Positions 36,982-50,147 of a stretch of DNA of 64,000 nt are shown in pieces (within the stretch, counting starts at the first letter, position 1; every line of letters starts with the position of its first letter). The position numbers and the translations under genes were made by a program. A model generated the notes under the pieces. The model was not told the DNA's origin. It was given only the letters and a program-made list of their open reading frames with translations, and ran no database searches. The DNA is from Diabrotica undecimpunctata (Eukaryota; Arthropoda; Insecta; Coleoptera; Chrysomelidae): positions 81,533,389 through 81,597,388 of the forward strand of contig NC_092808.1 of the NCBI RefSeq assembly GCF_040954645.1. Direction: 5' to 3'.

Positions 36982-37550
36982 CTTAGGGTTGAGTTTATCG
37001 AAAGTACAAGCTCAATATAGCCGCAAATATCAAACATGAAACAAAAATTTTCGGTTTAACAGTGTTATCATGTTTTGATAATGTAGATGTTGGATGCTTC
37101 AAATACAAAAAGATAAAGCTTTAGAAAAGTACATTTTGTTTATATTATGTTATGAATTCTGTAATTTTTTATTTATATAAAACAAGAATGAATAAATATT
37201 TGTTTCTTTGATTAATTGCAGTTATTTATTAGAAATTTTTTTTGGCAATTGCCCTTTGATAGATTAGGGAATAGATTTGGCAATCGTCAAATCAGCAGTT
37301 GCCAGATTGCAACAGATGTTTGCAATTAATCTGGAGAGATACTAATATTTACTTGTTATTGTTTCATATAAAATAAAAATTGCAGAATTCATAAAATAGT
37401 ATAATCGATATGTACTTTTTAAAAGCTTTCTCTCTTTATATTTGAAGCATACAACATATGCATTATAAAAACATGCCAACACTGCCAAACCGAAATATTT
37501 TTGACAGTTGCGGCTATATTCAGCTTGCACTTTCGGTAAACTCAACCACT
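36982..37550. mobile_element. Foldback element with about 210-bp inverted arms
   Basis: Left arm about 36982-37205 and right arm about 37345-37550 are inverted relatives sharing ggttgagttta, gaaagtrcaagctsaatata, gccgcaa, tttcggttt, cagtgtt and atgcttcaaata. The spacer is about 140 bp. Arm identity is roughly 80 percent. The short minus-strand ORF within the right arm is incidental. No coding capacity, so a MITE or foldback element. Confidence 0.7.
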
Positions 37551-39309
37551 ACTTATATCTTATCTTTAAAATCATTGGCCTATTTTGCTTTCAAACGGTA
37601 AACCGTCGCTGGTATGCGGTATGGATGAAATATTACAAGATGGTTTTCAATTTCCATGCGAGGAGAGTATATTAATGTAGTATCCGCTTGAGTAAAATTT
37701 GTAATATTTTTGGTTCTTCTTTTTGATCTACTTCCAACAAAATTGGAATTTAAACATTATTTTTATATAGAATGTTTCTAATACATGTATAGATTTTAAA
37801 TTGGACTTTTAAGTAACTACATCTCGTCGAATAGTATTAGGCTTAACACAAACTCAACAGCAACGAAGCCAGCCGTAAACTAAAGAAAATGTATGAAATA
37901 AATAGATTGCTTAACAGTGAAACTGCTTAAATTTGATGGCAAAAAAGCCTGGAAAGAAAAAAATAACCACAGGATAAGAGAAAAATAATGTAATAACCTC
38001 CTGGAATATGACGTCATTTATCGGAAAAGAAGTAAATTTAACAGAAGAAATTGACCAATATAATATGTAAATATGAAAAATGAGTTAATCCAAAAATCAA
38101 GAAGGAACGATAAAAATAACAAATAAACCCATTCTATATTCTTCTGGTAGAAAAGCACCAAATTAAGGAAAGAGGTGAGAGGGAGTAATATTAACCGAAA
38201 AGTTAAACAAAAAATTAATAAAATTTGAACCCATAAACTAAGAATAATAAATATGGAATAAAAATTGGAAGAGAAAATCAATAAAATGTAAATTTATGTA
38301 TTAGTGGAGAAAACAGAAATATAAAAAGTTTTACAATTTCATGCAAAACTACAATTAACTTCAGATTAGAGCAAAAGATATTAACAAAAAAATAATACCA
38401 CAAAGTCTAAACAGTATAGGAAAGTGTCGTAATCCAAAATAGAGAAAAAATTCCAGAATTCTTTGTCAATGGTCCTACTGGTAGGAAAAACTTTCTGGGA
38501 CCAACCAGTGGAAAAAATATATACATACCTGGCAAAGGAAAGAAAAGCAACAGGTATAATAAATTATATTGTCTATATAATTTGACATAACATAAAATGA
38601 AACATAGTAATCTCTGAAATACATATAGAATTATATATAGAAGAATAAATTGGCACTAAACAAAATAAAATATGAAAATAGAAGAAAAGAAGACAATATT
38701 TAACATTTGTCGATTAATGGAATTGCATAACTGAGCACTTGGAATGTGTGGCTTGATTATGAATAAGAAAAATTAAAAAAAAAAGAAATAGTGGAAGCAA
38801 AAATTAGAAAGAAATGAAAAGAAACAAATTGTTTAAAAAACATGCAATAGGCTCAAAGCAAATAGATATAGGAATATAACAATAAAATGCAAAGTATATT
38901 TCCATATGTAGTGTGTTATGTAACAGTGGCCAATACCAACATTTTAATTTCGAAAACAATATTCTGTATTATATTCAATTTTTGGATTTCTCAGAATATT
39001 CTAGACATACCTCATGTACAATGTTCTAAGTATCTTTAACTGTTTCGGAAATTTTAAGTGTTTTCTGATTTATTGCAAAATTTGATAAACAACACTTAAT
39101 GATGATTTACCATGTATATATTAATAAGGGGAAAGTGAGCAAAAACTATTTCACCGTTCCTTTTTATTGATATACAATAAAAAATATATAATTTTTTTTG
39201 CTTTAAAACACCTGACCTTAGCAAATTATTGTCTATGTACATAACAATAGATGTTAATTTTACATTCGTTTAAATTTAATTAACTGCATATGAGAAAAAT
39301 TCATCATTT
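37551..39309. other. Long AT-rich stretch without recognised features
   Basis: About 1.75 kb of A-rich sequence. Small open frames (for example 38018-38281 minus) are Phe/Leu/Ile-rich as expected from AT-rich antisense and lack motifs. I see no inverted repeat or LINE tail. Confidence 0.4.
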
Positions 39310-39565
39310 AATAGAGATATACAAAACAACAATTCTACAGATGATTGGTTATGGAGACGTAAACACAAATACAAGTAGATGTTGCTCGCTTATTTCATGA
39401 AACATTTATAAATTTGCCACCTATGTCCCAAGGGACAATTAAGAAAATGGAAAAGCTGTGTCGCGGGCTTAAGCATGTAAGGTGGATAAAAAAGCAGCGA
39501 CCAATGCAATAAATGATGGTACCAAATTGGATATTAAGCTTAAGTTAAAGGAAAACCGACATACT
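39310..39565 (+). pseudogene. Mariner-like transposase HTH fragment
   Basis: Reads MIGYGD, then VDVARLFHETFINLPPMSQG with TIKKMEKLCRG and HVRWIKKQR. In the next frame come AATNAINDGTKLDIKLKLKE and NRHTSS. The pattern 'VARLFHE-FP--P-ISQGTV-KI-K-F---GHVR', then 'K-LDI-L---ENPHTSSRQ', is a helix-turn-helix region seen in mariner-type or DUF4817-type TE proteins in insects. The catalytic domain is absent; the sequence changes to a LINE fragment by 39640. Confidence 0.5.
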
Positions 39566-39639
39566 TCTAGTTAAAAAACAAGGACACGTACATAGAAAGT
39601 TATGTGTAATAATAGTGTAATAATAGTGTAGTAAAATAT

Positions 39640-39940
39640 ATAAGATGCGCATAAGACAAATAATAAACTATACAATGCGGGGTCCAGAATATCATAAAAT
39701 ATGATGAACCGAGAGTCAGGAAGTGGAGAGACCACATCAGTAGAATGGACCATGTGAGGCTCGCAAAAATTGCCAGATCTGAAAAACCCAGTATATCTAG
39801 ACCATCTTTCAAACCCCCAAAATAACCGCACCAGAGCTGGACATTGGAGTTCCAAGACATAGATGTAAGAATGAACAGAACTAAGTCATAAATTATGAAG
39901 TAAAAAAAATATATAAAAACAAAAACAAACGGTATCTTAA
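39640..39940 (+). pseudogene. LINE C-terminal fragment
   Basis: Plus strand: RKWRDHISRMDHVRLAKIAR, SEKPSISRPSFKPPK, then a stop and QSWTLEFQDI. This matches the post-RT tail (W-DHI-RM---R-AK-A----P---R--GRP-KRW) of LINEs. It is tail to tail with the next entry; both are short. Confidence 0.55.
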
Positions 39941-39944
39941 ACAT

Positions 39945-40405
39945 CATTATCATGGCATACAATATTACTTCATTCTTTCCTCTGTTTGCTTATGGTTCTT
40001 CAATCTTTAATTTTCATCTTATTAAGCTCCGCAACTATCTGGTTCTCCATCTCGTTTTCGATCTTCCTTGTGGTTTGCCTGATACTGGTCTCCATTTAGT
40101 GATTGTTTTAATAATTGCTTCTGGAGTTCTCCTTTCTAGATGTCTCATATATCTAAATCACTGTGCCTTGATAAATCTGACGATGTCTTCTCCTTTAAAA
40201 CGTTCTCTTACTTTATGGTTCCTTAGTTTTCTAAATTCATTATTCAAACCTAAGTTTAGTGGGCCTGCAATTCTCCGAATGATATTTCTCTTTAAGATCC
40301 TCAATATTTCTTCATTTTTCTGTATCAGCCAAATTACTTCAGCACCATGTGTGATTACTGGTGTAATTGCTGCTACGTAAATTTTCAGTTTAGTATTCTG
40401 AGTTG
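39945..40405 (-). pseudogene. 5'-truncated LINE 3' end
   Basis: The minus strand from 40400 reads KLKIYVAAITPVITHGAEVI, WLIQKNEEILRILKRNIIRR, IAGPLNLGLNNEFRKLRNHK, RFKGEDIVRFIKAQWFRYMR, HLERRTPEAIIKTITKWRPV, then GKPQGRSKTRW, and a gataatgatg tail near 39955. The block from Tyr-Gly-Ala-Glu through the GRP box is the thumb and C-terminus of a LINE RT. It has no stop over about 130 residues, so it is fairly young. The GAE-W element corresponds to the YG-E-W motif of relatives. Confidence 0.75.
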
Positions 40406-40682
40406 TAGACTAATTCGACGAAGTAGATCTTATTAGACCTCCACTGTGTAACACAGTGGAATATGAAGTTAAATCGTCGTAACTCATCAAAACACAGTAG
40501 GAGCGCGGCGGCACACACGATTCTGGCCAGAGAAAGAGTCGGTGCTAAAAAAAATATACCCAATGTCTCCTCTGCCCCTGTCTAAATCATTTCTAAATCA
40601 AATATCAAGCGAATACTGATGCGATTAGAGTTAAATTAAATTTATTTTAGCTGAATATAGTCCTATTATACAAGCTTCTTAG

Positions 40683-40835
40683 GTTTAGGCCCCTTAGGCA
40701 GGTCATATAAGGATCTTTTCGTGAAACGTGAACATCGAGGTCATGTGCGACAAGCATTGTCTCGGTGTCCAGAACTCTCGGATGCTCAGCCGGCGAGAAC
40801 AAAATTTATTTTGCCAAATCGGAGGCTAAGTGACC
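40683..40835 (+). repeat. GC-rich repeat, copy 2
   Basis: Homologous in order to 14945-15130 (cccttaggcaggtc, gaggtcatgtgcg, ggatgctcagccggcgag, aacaaaatttattttgcca). It lies directly upstream of a Jockey-type RT fragment, which supports its being LINE 5' untranslated sequence joined to RT after an internal deletion. Confidence 0.6.
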
Positions 40836-40899
40836 GTGCACACATTAATTGTGCTACCCCTACAGCTAGGTGGCCTAACCACAGTCAAGATAAACTAAG

Positions 40900-41880
40900 G
40901 GTGTTTCAATACCGAAAGCATCTTATTTTGAGCAACAATAAAAAGTAGCGGAAGTTATATTCGTGCCGAAACCAAGGACAAAATCTGAGGAAATTACGTC
41001 GTATAGGCCAAATAGGCTATTGCCATTTATTTTCAAAATATTTGAGAAATTGTTGTTAAAAAGACTTTAACTTACCCTAGACATCTAAAAATTCATACCT
41101 GATTACTAGTTGGGTTTCCTTCGGGAACATAGCACTATCCAACAGGTACATAGAATTGTTAAACAAATCGATAACGACCTAGAAAATAAACGACACTGTT
41201 TGGCAGGCTTTCTGGATATAAGTCAGGCTTTTGATAAGGTCTGATACACATATAGTTAGACACCAAGAGGAATGTACCGACCCAGTTGAATCATGTGTAC
41301 CCCAAGGCAGTGTTCTTTGACCTGCGCTTTACCTACTATACACCATGGATTTCCCTGAAACACAATCAAGGACAGTAGGTACATTCACCGATGAAACTGT
41401 AATATTAGCATCACAATACAATACAGCTACTGCTACGAAAAACCTACAAAATTGTCTTAACAAGATTAAACCGTGGCTAAACAAATGGAAAATAAAAGCA
41501 AATGAAGCCAAATCCAAGCACTTAACCTTTACAATGAAAAGGGTCACCTGCCCACCGGCCCCAATGAATGGTATACAGCTCTAACAAATCCATGACGTAA
41601 AGTACCTGGGTATGTATTTAGATCATCACATAATGTGGAGGACACACATCTTCATAAAACGTAAACAATGGGGATAAAAATTGCACCACATATACCGGTT
41701 GATTGGCAGGAAATCCAGCCTAAAAATAGAAAATAAACTCCTAATCGATAGCAGATGCTCCATGGTACAAACATAAATCCAGTGGTCATTGTAATGTGCT
41801 GATGCGTGAGCTACACGAAACCACAGGTGAAGTGTGGCGCCTAAGACGATTCAAACCAACCGACTTGAGTAATAGGTTTA
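40900..41880 (+). pseudogene. Jockey-type RT fragment, decayed
   Basis: Plus strand: EVIFVPKPRTKSEEITSYRP, then RLLPFIFKIFEKLLLKRL (motifs 0-1), FLREHSTIQQVHRIVKQIDN, CLAGFLDISQAFDKV (catalytic Asp), CVPQGSVL and a stop, then ALYLLYTMDFP, TFTDETVILAS (YADD replaced by FTDE), NKIKPWLNKWKIKANEAKSK, VKYLGMYLDHHIMWRTHIF and LIGRKSSLKIENK. Ends near 41880. No endonuclease. Similar in kind to LINE C at 15805-17130. Confidence 0.7.
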
Positions 41881-42229
41881 GTTAGCTAATAACTGTATGT
41901 GCAATCGTAGTTTTGTAAACTAATATTAAAGGTATTTTTTCATTGGAGAAAATTACTACTGGTTCTAATTCTACTAGCAGTTCAATTATTTTTTAAATTT
42001 TGTTAATCATTACTACAATATAACAATAGTTATATATAACAACTTGACAGAATATTATAAAATACCTAATTTTTTATCTATATTATAATATTTATTTATG
42101 ACTGAAGCAACAAAATATTAGCTTACTGTAGGTATGTATATCTCTTGAAGAATAATGAAATGTCAATTTAAGATTTCAAATACTCTTGTGCCCAAAATAA
42201 AAGTTTAATTGATTTCTGATGTTACGTAC
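41881..42229. other. Intron sequence next to alpha-catulin donor
   Basis: AT-rich. On the minus strand this begins the intron downstream of the 42230-42413 exon with the donor gtacgtaac. Nothing else seen. Confidence 0.6.
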
Positions 42230-42413
42230 CCGCCTGACGCGCTTCCTTACACGCTTCATACATTCCCTGCCTAACTTCTGGATAATCATCTGCAATTGTT
42301 TCTCCCACTGTCACGAATCGTTCCACAGCCAAGTTGACAGCCTGTCCCACTCTCGCCACAGCTGACGGTCGCAAATTTCCGGAACTTCCATGTTGTTCTA
42401 TTAGCGACGAAAT
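42230..42413 (-). CDS. CTNNAL1-like: Alpha-catulin exon (upstream of the two found)
   Basis: Minus-strand exon of 184 nt, bounded by a textbook acceptor (pyrimidine run ctttttcttttccag at 42414-42428) and the donor GCGG|gtacgt. It encodes ISSLIEQHGSSGNLRPSAVA, RVGQAVNLAVERFVTVGETI, ADDYPEVRQGMYEACKEARQ and A, plus the first base of Gly. RVGQAVNLAV-RFV-VGE-IA and the following EA-QAG are hallmark residues of alpha-catulin in its vinculin-homology N-terminal region. Upstream residues (an EQTLLPLVTQ-like end) would sit on an exon above 42413 that I could not find. Phase 1 at the donor fits the 19714-19874 exon. Confidence 0.9.
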
Positions 42414-42739
42414 CTGGAAAAGAAAAAGTTTATTCAGAAAATGGTTTTTATACACGAGTCAAATGTTGTTTTTAATTAAAAGTTGCTTTAATTAAATTTT
42501 AAGTTTTAATTGCTACCTACGGAGTGTTTTATTTTCTTTTAGTAGCATTTGTAAATTAGCATGCAAATATTTGTCAGAAAACTGCTTAACGAGTCTATTT
42601 ATAGAATAAAAGAAATTAATATGCTGGATACCAATTAACTCATACTTAATAATAATATAGGTTGACATTGAAGCACATTCATAAAATGGCTCAACTTATG
42701 TTTTTGAATAATTTATTATATATCTCGTAAACTTTTTAC

Positions 42740-44565
42740 GAGGTATAGCAAACTAAAACTATGACTAACAAATAAATGACAAAATAGAAAATGAACATCT
42801 TTGATACATAAAAAACATAGAAACAAATGCTGAATAAAACAATAAAAGATAAAGTCAGATTAAAATAAGCATTCTGATGTTCTGAGCACATATTTTTTGT
42901 GCAATGAGCACAAACATGGCTTCCTTTCCGATCGCGAGGTCTTGGTCAAATGTCACAATGACATTTGACCAAGGATAAGAAGAATAAACAGTCTTAATTT
43001 TATTGGCAATCGTTTGTTTTTCTCTCTTTGCTTTATATAATCTTCCACCAGAACATTCGCTAATTTTAAAAAAAATTTGTTCGAGTATCTCCATTGTCCA
43101 ACGTATAGAATTGATGCAATACAAAAGAATTGATTCCAGCGGAGACTAGTATACCATTTCAATTCTAAACGAATATCTTCTAGTTTTTCTGGTACCACTT
43201 TTTGAGTGACAAAGCTGGTCAAATGTATCGAGTCCATTCTTAGGCGACTTGTAGAGCTTTTTAATTTCGGTCTTTTTTGTTTCCAGATTTATATCATCTT
43301 GGAAATTCATAAAACTTATTTACACAACGCATGTTTTCTTTTCTGATAAATGCAAGACTAAGGTAATGTCTTTTGAAAAAGCTAAAGCTGGTGAAGGGGT
43401 AACTTGGCGTTTAATACCTAAAAATTGTGTCGGTATTTCCCTTTTGTTTTTTACGAAGAGTTTCCAACCATGGTGGAGATTATTTTCAAGCAACCTCCTG
43501 CTAGATGAAATAAGGAAAACCAATAATCTAGCATAACCCGTAATGCTGCAAATCGGTTTTTTGTCATTGTGTCACGTGTCTTCTAGTGAAAAATGTGCAT
43601 CTTTTAAAACGCCAGCAAAATAAAAAATCCAAAAAAAGCCATTGTTCCGTCCCTTCAACATATTTTTCTGCCTATTTCGAAAGAATTTAAATTTTTCTTT
43701 TATATTTTATTTTTTAATTAACGTTTGTGTAGGTTTTTACGTGACACTTTACATAAATTAAGGGAGGCGAAGAAAATTCGGGATGCACACATATATAATT
43801 TAGTATTAGTGTAACCGCTTTACAAGAAACACTCTAGTTTGTATAATTATCCACCCCCAATTGTAAACAGACAATGTCAAACCAGTCTATTAATCCTAGA
43901 TAGTCCAGTGCACTGGGAAGAAGAAGATTATATAGATATAAATATTATAATCGAATATTCAAGAGTATAAAATATACATTTGAATATTTGTTAATCTCTG
44001 ATAGTTAATTAATACAATTATATATCTGCCTTATTTATTTGTTGCAAATATTGCTGTTCCGATGCATATTTTCATTTACATAGTCTTTTTTTACTTGTAT
44101 TATTGACAATTATATCCAAAATATCGTTGGTGAAAAATAGCTGCCATATTTCTTTCATATTTATTTACATCTTTAGCTCTTCCCTTTGTAGCAGATAAAT
44201 GCAAAACAAAAGTTTTTGCAGAGGCTCTTGTTTTCTTCGTCACTAGTGTCTGTGAGTACCACGTAATACGTCCAGAAAATTTGGGATGATTTGCTGTAGG
44301 TTTCTTGATAGGTTCTATGGCCATAACGTCCTCATTGCTTTCTATCTCCTCCTGTACTTTTTGAAATGTATATTTATCAGGTATAAAATCGTTGAATAAA
44401 TAGCCACCCTCATCTTCACTATTTTCTTCATCTAAAGACTCCTGGCTATTAATATTTTTACTCTATTCGTCTTTGGATAGCTCTCTTAAACTTCTTTTTC
44501 CGTGAGGGGACTCCTTCTTTCATATATTGCCCTATTTTTCAGCGTGTTGGGATAAAACAACACTT
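42740..44565 (-). pseudogene. piggyBac-like transposase, middle deleted
   Basis: Minus strand, N to C. An acidic N-terminal part at about 44470-44380 (ESLDEENSEDEGGYLFNDFI) is followed by SNEDVMAIEPIKKPTANHPK. After a degraded gap come LAGVLKDAHFSLEDT, a DNW-like box, KNKREIPTQFLGIKR, FSKDITLVLHLSEKKTCVVC, NGLDTFDQLCHSKSGTRKTR and YCINSIRWT. It ends with a Cys-rich tail, PRDRKGSHVCAHCTKNMCSE, then HQNAY. TRKTR(W) and the C-terminal C--C--C--H cluster are piggyBac hallmarks. The catalytic Asp region between is mostly lost. Terminal repeats and TTAA were not located. Confidence 0.75.
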
Positions 44566-45913
44566 GGAGAAATCAGCTTGGCTTATTCCAATCAGCCGTC
44601 CATCATCGTTGGTTTTTGTAGAGCCGAGAAGGCCAAACCCTTTGTGGACCTGTTTTCTGTGGAACCAGCTGTTGGAACAGATAAGCTATTTTAAATTCTA
44701 AATTCATATAAATACCTGTAAATCTTTTTATATCTCTAATTGTTGATACTTGTTTTGATTTACAATCAGTGTAAATTGCTTATATGCATATAATTAAGTA
44801 AACCTACTAGTTTTTTTTATAGGAAAGGAAGGGGCAATTAAAGTTTATATGGGTTGTTTAATAAGGAGGGGAATGTTTAATGCGTTTTTTTTTAAATAGG
44901 TTTTTATAAAGAGTCTCTAACCCGACTCATTCTATTACATATTTTATATAAATATTTTGATTATAGTAATTGGTATTTAGTTACTATTCGGACACATATT
45001 AGTCCTATCGGTGAGTACCTCACCCCTTTGCATCTGCTCAGTAAGATATTCATTTATTGGCATAATACCCTTGTTACTTGGCACAGTAGTGTTGGTATTT
45101 TTATTTGTTCGTAACTATTAGGCCCTATTTTACTTTAACACCCCCATCACTACCGTCATTTCAGCTTTTCTTGTACATGTAGGTAAATTATTTAAACTGT
45201 GTCTTACAAAATTTGGAAATATAGTTGTTGTCATTACTAGTTAGCTTTTTATTTTTAGTGCATAATTAACAATTTATTTTAATTAAAAACAAAGTGATTT
45301 CAAGACTTTCTAAATTACAATTTTTTTCCATAGCTATAAATAGGCTACTAATTTGATTAATAGTAGGTAATTTGTAATAAACTGGCACTTTAATAGTTTA
45401 AATAGGTGACGAGTACTTAAATCAGGAATAATTGTACAGTAATATAAACTAAAAATTAAAATACACAGTGACAGAACAATGGAAGGAAATAAAGTAATAT
45501 ACTTAAATCCAATAAATGTTAACTTTGCAACAAAATAATGCAAAACAAAAATTGGTGGCATGTTTAAACTAAAATTTTTAGTGGTTTATAGCATGGCATT
45601 TTTAATATGCTTTTAAAACTAATACAAATTTTATAAATAAAATTGATTGCTTACCCATGTTGTACGCCAATTGTCATGGAAAATTAACAAATCATGTTAC
45701 TAATAGGTCCGTATACTGACACCACGTAAATATATGTAAAAAAAATAATTGATAATGTTTTTCATTAAAATTTATTATTTTGAAGACATTTTATTCAATT
45801 ATTATATATCCTATTTCTTATATGACATTCTTAACACGTAAACAGTGAAAATTCATAAAACAGTGATATTATATACGCTAATATCGATGACGTAAATAAT
45901 AAAACGGATTTCA
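44566..45913. other. Non-coding stretch, no gene recognised
   Basis: AT-rich. A moderately GC-richer part at 44570-44700 and another at 44990-45150 gave no recognisable protein or RNA. One minus-strand ORF (45334-45561) is hydrophobic by composition only. Confidence 0.4.
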
Positions 45914-46866
<953 letters not shown>

Positions 46867-48517
46867 TCAGAAAGTTAACTGAACAAAATTTTGATTATTA
46901 GAATTGTCAGATTGTATCTGACCACTTGGATCTGATGTCCTATGTCTTTCCCTACTATGACTTCTACTCATATTTTCTTGCCTTGTACTATTTCGTTCCC
47001 TGTCTTCGCAGCTTCTATTCCTTCGAACACAATTTACCTGTCTGTTATAGTTAGGTCGCTCTGTATTTCTTCTATTGTTAAAATCTTGTCTATTATAATT
47101 AGTATTGTTATTAAAATTTTGTCTATTATAACTAGTATTGTTATTAAGATTCTGTCTATTTTGAATATTGTTATTATTATTAAAATTTTGTAAACTATCA
47201 CCATACCTAGTATTATTGTTATATGATTGTCTGTATTGTTGATTATCATTCTTATTATATTGAAAGTTATTATTGCCTTTTCTATTGTTGTTATTATTAC
47301 TTGTCATATTACCTCTTTGTATTCTTTGAATAAAATTAATAAAACTCTCTTTTGTTTGAATATTTTGTACAGTTACTGTTTGCACAACATCAGCATCAAA
47401 ATGTCTAGATACATTTAAGACTGTTTCATCCTCTCTAAGTGGTGGTTCTAAATATTTTGCAACTGTTATCAGTTTTAATGCATAATCTACCATATTTGAT
47501 TTTAAATTGTGATTATACTTTCCAAAATATAGAATTTCTCTAAACTTGGCTTGCTCTAGTTCACCCCAATAATAATTTAAAAATTTATTTTCAAATGTTT
47601 GAAAATTATCTAAATCATTTTCAATACTAGCAAACCAAGTTGCTGCATTGTCATTTAATGTCATTCTAATATAATCTTTAATATCATTAATATTATTCAC
47701 AAATCTTAATTTATGTTTTAAACTATTTATGTATACTCTAGGATGCAATTGTTTTATATTACCAGAGAATTTAATCCCAGTCTCATTTGTTAAATTTAAG
47801 TAAGGTCTCCCTATGTCTCTCATTTGTGAAATGTCATCTATTCTCTGTTCCACATTTCTTATTTGATTACTATTTATTTGGATATTTTGTTGTATATCGT
47901 CTAATTTTTCTTCTATGTTTCTCTTGTCTTCGTTAATTTTTACTTCTAAGTTACATTTCTGCAACTCTATTTTCTGTTCTATATCTATCTTATTATCTTG
48001 AATAATCCTCTTTACTGCTGTCCTCTCATTTTCTATCCTTTTCTTGTAGTCATTCCGTATATTTTTTATTTCATTTGCTACTTTTTTCTCTGCAGCTTCA
48101 AGTTTTTTATCCATTTGTTTTTCTATTTGCTTTACAATTTTATTATTATTATCTTCTATTTTCTTTTCTAATTTTCTATAATTCTCTTCCAATTTCTGTT
48201 CCATTTTTTTCATGTCTTCTTTGACTTCTTTTGAATTCTCTTCCAATTTTTTTTATGTCTTCTTTGATTTCTTTTGAATTCTCTTCCATTTTTTTCGTAT
48301 TCTCTTCCATTTTTTTCGTATTCTCTTCCATTGTCTTGTTCATCTGCATCATTAATGATATCAAAGCTGCCATATTGACATTTTCCTCTCTTTCTGGATT
48401 CATTTCTGCAGTATCTTGTGGAACTTGAACTAAACTCTCCTCTTGTATAGGTTGTGTTTCTACTTCCACATCTTCTTCATTCTTTTTGCTTCTTGTACCT
48501 TTCTTTCCTTGAGACAT
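46867..48517 (-). pseudogene. Gag of Ty3-like element, coiled coil and Asn-rich tail
   Basis: The start MSQGKKGTRSKKNEEDVEVE is at 48517. Acidic MEENTKKMEENTKKMEENSK heptads form a very long coiled coil. A one-base change in a T8 run at about 48247-48254 splits it into two frames. The capsid-like core reads VYINSLKHKLRFVNNINDIK, NAATWFASIENDLDNFQTFE and ILYFGKYNHNLKSNMVDYAL. The last 120 residues are an Asn/Gln-rich tract with repeated NRQNFNNNTNYNRQ units, then an Arg-rich segment (RNRSCEDRERNSTRQENMSR). No CCHC zinc knuckle is present. Gag would package element RNA, and the Arg/Asn-rich tail may replace the knuckle. Confidence 0.75.
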
Positions 48518-48639
48518 TTTGAGACTTTACTTGTTCAAATATAATTAAAAATAAAATCTATAATTCTTCTTTCTAATGATAATTAATTTAATTATATGAG
48601 AGCACTTATCTTCCCAAACTAATTCTTTTAAATAGAGAG

Positions 48640-48656
48640 CCCCGCGGTGGGCGCCA
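48640..48656 (-). promoter_or_regulatory. tRNA primer-binding site
   Basis: The minus strand reads tggcgcccaccgcgggg, starting with the TGG complementary to a tRNA CCA end, 3 nt inside the LTR. Which tRNA primes was not determined. Confidence 0.65.
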
Positions 48657-48659
48657 AAT

Positions 48660-49687
48660 TGTTAGGATGTATTGTTGTTTGTAAATGATGAGCAATGAGT
48701 ATTTTTTAATAATATAGGGTTTTTATCGCGGTTCTCAAAGAATTAGTTTGTAAGTACTTTTTAAATTATCTTTATTATATCTATTATGAAACACACATAT
48801 ATATCTAACCTAGCCAATGTAAATTTAAAATAAACTATCTTTAAATTGAAATTCTTATGAAACTAATTAAATTCTATAGACAATGTAAAATTTAAACAAA
48901 CTATCTTCAAAATTGAAATTGTTATAACACTAACTAAATTATATTTACAAAATTTTGTACCTTTCTGTCACTGAATCCCTAAATGAACTGTTTTCCACTA
49001 TATGGATTATAATCACCACTCAAATGTCTTCTTCTCAGCTTCGGTTATCCCTGTTTTTGTGAAATTACTTTTTCCAATTATCAGCTTCCACCAATTTAAG
49101 ATATTTTTCTTCACAGCATTTATAAACCACCAAGCAAACCAGCAAACAGCATTTATTTTTATTCTTCTTTTCAATATATCAATATCCAATCACCAAAAAT
49201 ATTATTTAATTTTAATATTCAATTAATACTTCTTCCATTATCATCATTTATACATAACATAAATTTTAATCTTCAATAATATTTTCTTTATACTGTTTCT
49301 TAATCTTGATTTAAGTCACTATATTGAACAATTGTAACTGATTGACTGCCTCTAACTAATTTTCATACTAAAACTGGCCATCATAGTAACTGTAACTCAT
49401 AACTGATTGACTAACTAAATCCAAATCACCGGGTATTTATATCCTTTTTTCATGTTCCAGAACCATATGGTAAGAAATCATGTTCGATTTGTTCTATTTC
49501 TTCTATATGAATGTTTTCGAAAAAAGTAAATGTTCGATACACAGACATAACCATTATTTCGAGAATGTTCCACCGTAAACAAAGGTCAAATTCTCTATTC
49601 TGGAGAATTCTTTAATTTTCTATTGATAATTTTGTTGACATTTAGGCTTTTCAGATCAGAATATACACTTAAATCAGTAACTTAACA
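48660..49687 (-). repeat. 5' LTR of Ty3-like element
   Basis: Plus-strand ends are TGTTAGGATG at 48660 and CTTAACA at 49687, giving TG...CA and TGTTA/TAACA termini. On the minus strand a TATA box (ggatataaataccc, 49445-49432) lies about 245 bp in, leaving a long transcribed LTR part. The outer boundary is supported only by the terminal match and the TATA spacing because no second LTR is available. Confidence 0.55.
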
Positions 49688-49955
49688 TTCTAATTTAATT
49701 AAATACACATTTTAAACAACCTATTATTATAACCCCACTTTATATTCGTAATCATTACTTAAACTGTCACTTAAACTGTAAACTATATCTGGTTGCCTAA
49801 TCACATGGCTCACTTAAATATATTTACAACATTAAAATACAACTTTTTACAATTATTATATGCTAATTTCTTAAAAATGCCCTCACATAAATATATTTTT
49901 ATAAAATTCTCTAGTATATAACTTATAAATTATTTTCTTTAAACACCAATCATCT

Positions 49956-49956
<1 letters not shown>
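49688..49956. other. AT-rich flank
   Basis: No feature recognised between the LTR and the next (TA)n tract. Confidence 0.4.
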
Positions 49957-50038
<82 letters not shown>

Positions 50039-50147
50039 AAATATATAAGAAATACTGGATATTATTGACTGTCGATATAAACAAACAACACAGTTTATTA
50101 GGGCTGCAGTCAGTAGGTTTGGCCGGCCAAACATAAACTGTGTTGTT

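Noticed and set aside
37342..37545. Minus-strand ORF of 67 residues
   Set aside because: It lies wholly in the arm of an inverted-repeat element and has no homologous motif.
45600..45680. Possible upstream alpha-catulin exon ending ...acatgg|gtaagc on the minus strand
   Set aside because: The translation does not resemble the expected residues before ISSLIEQ, and no acceptor or matching phase was found.
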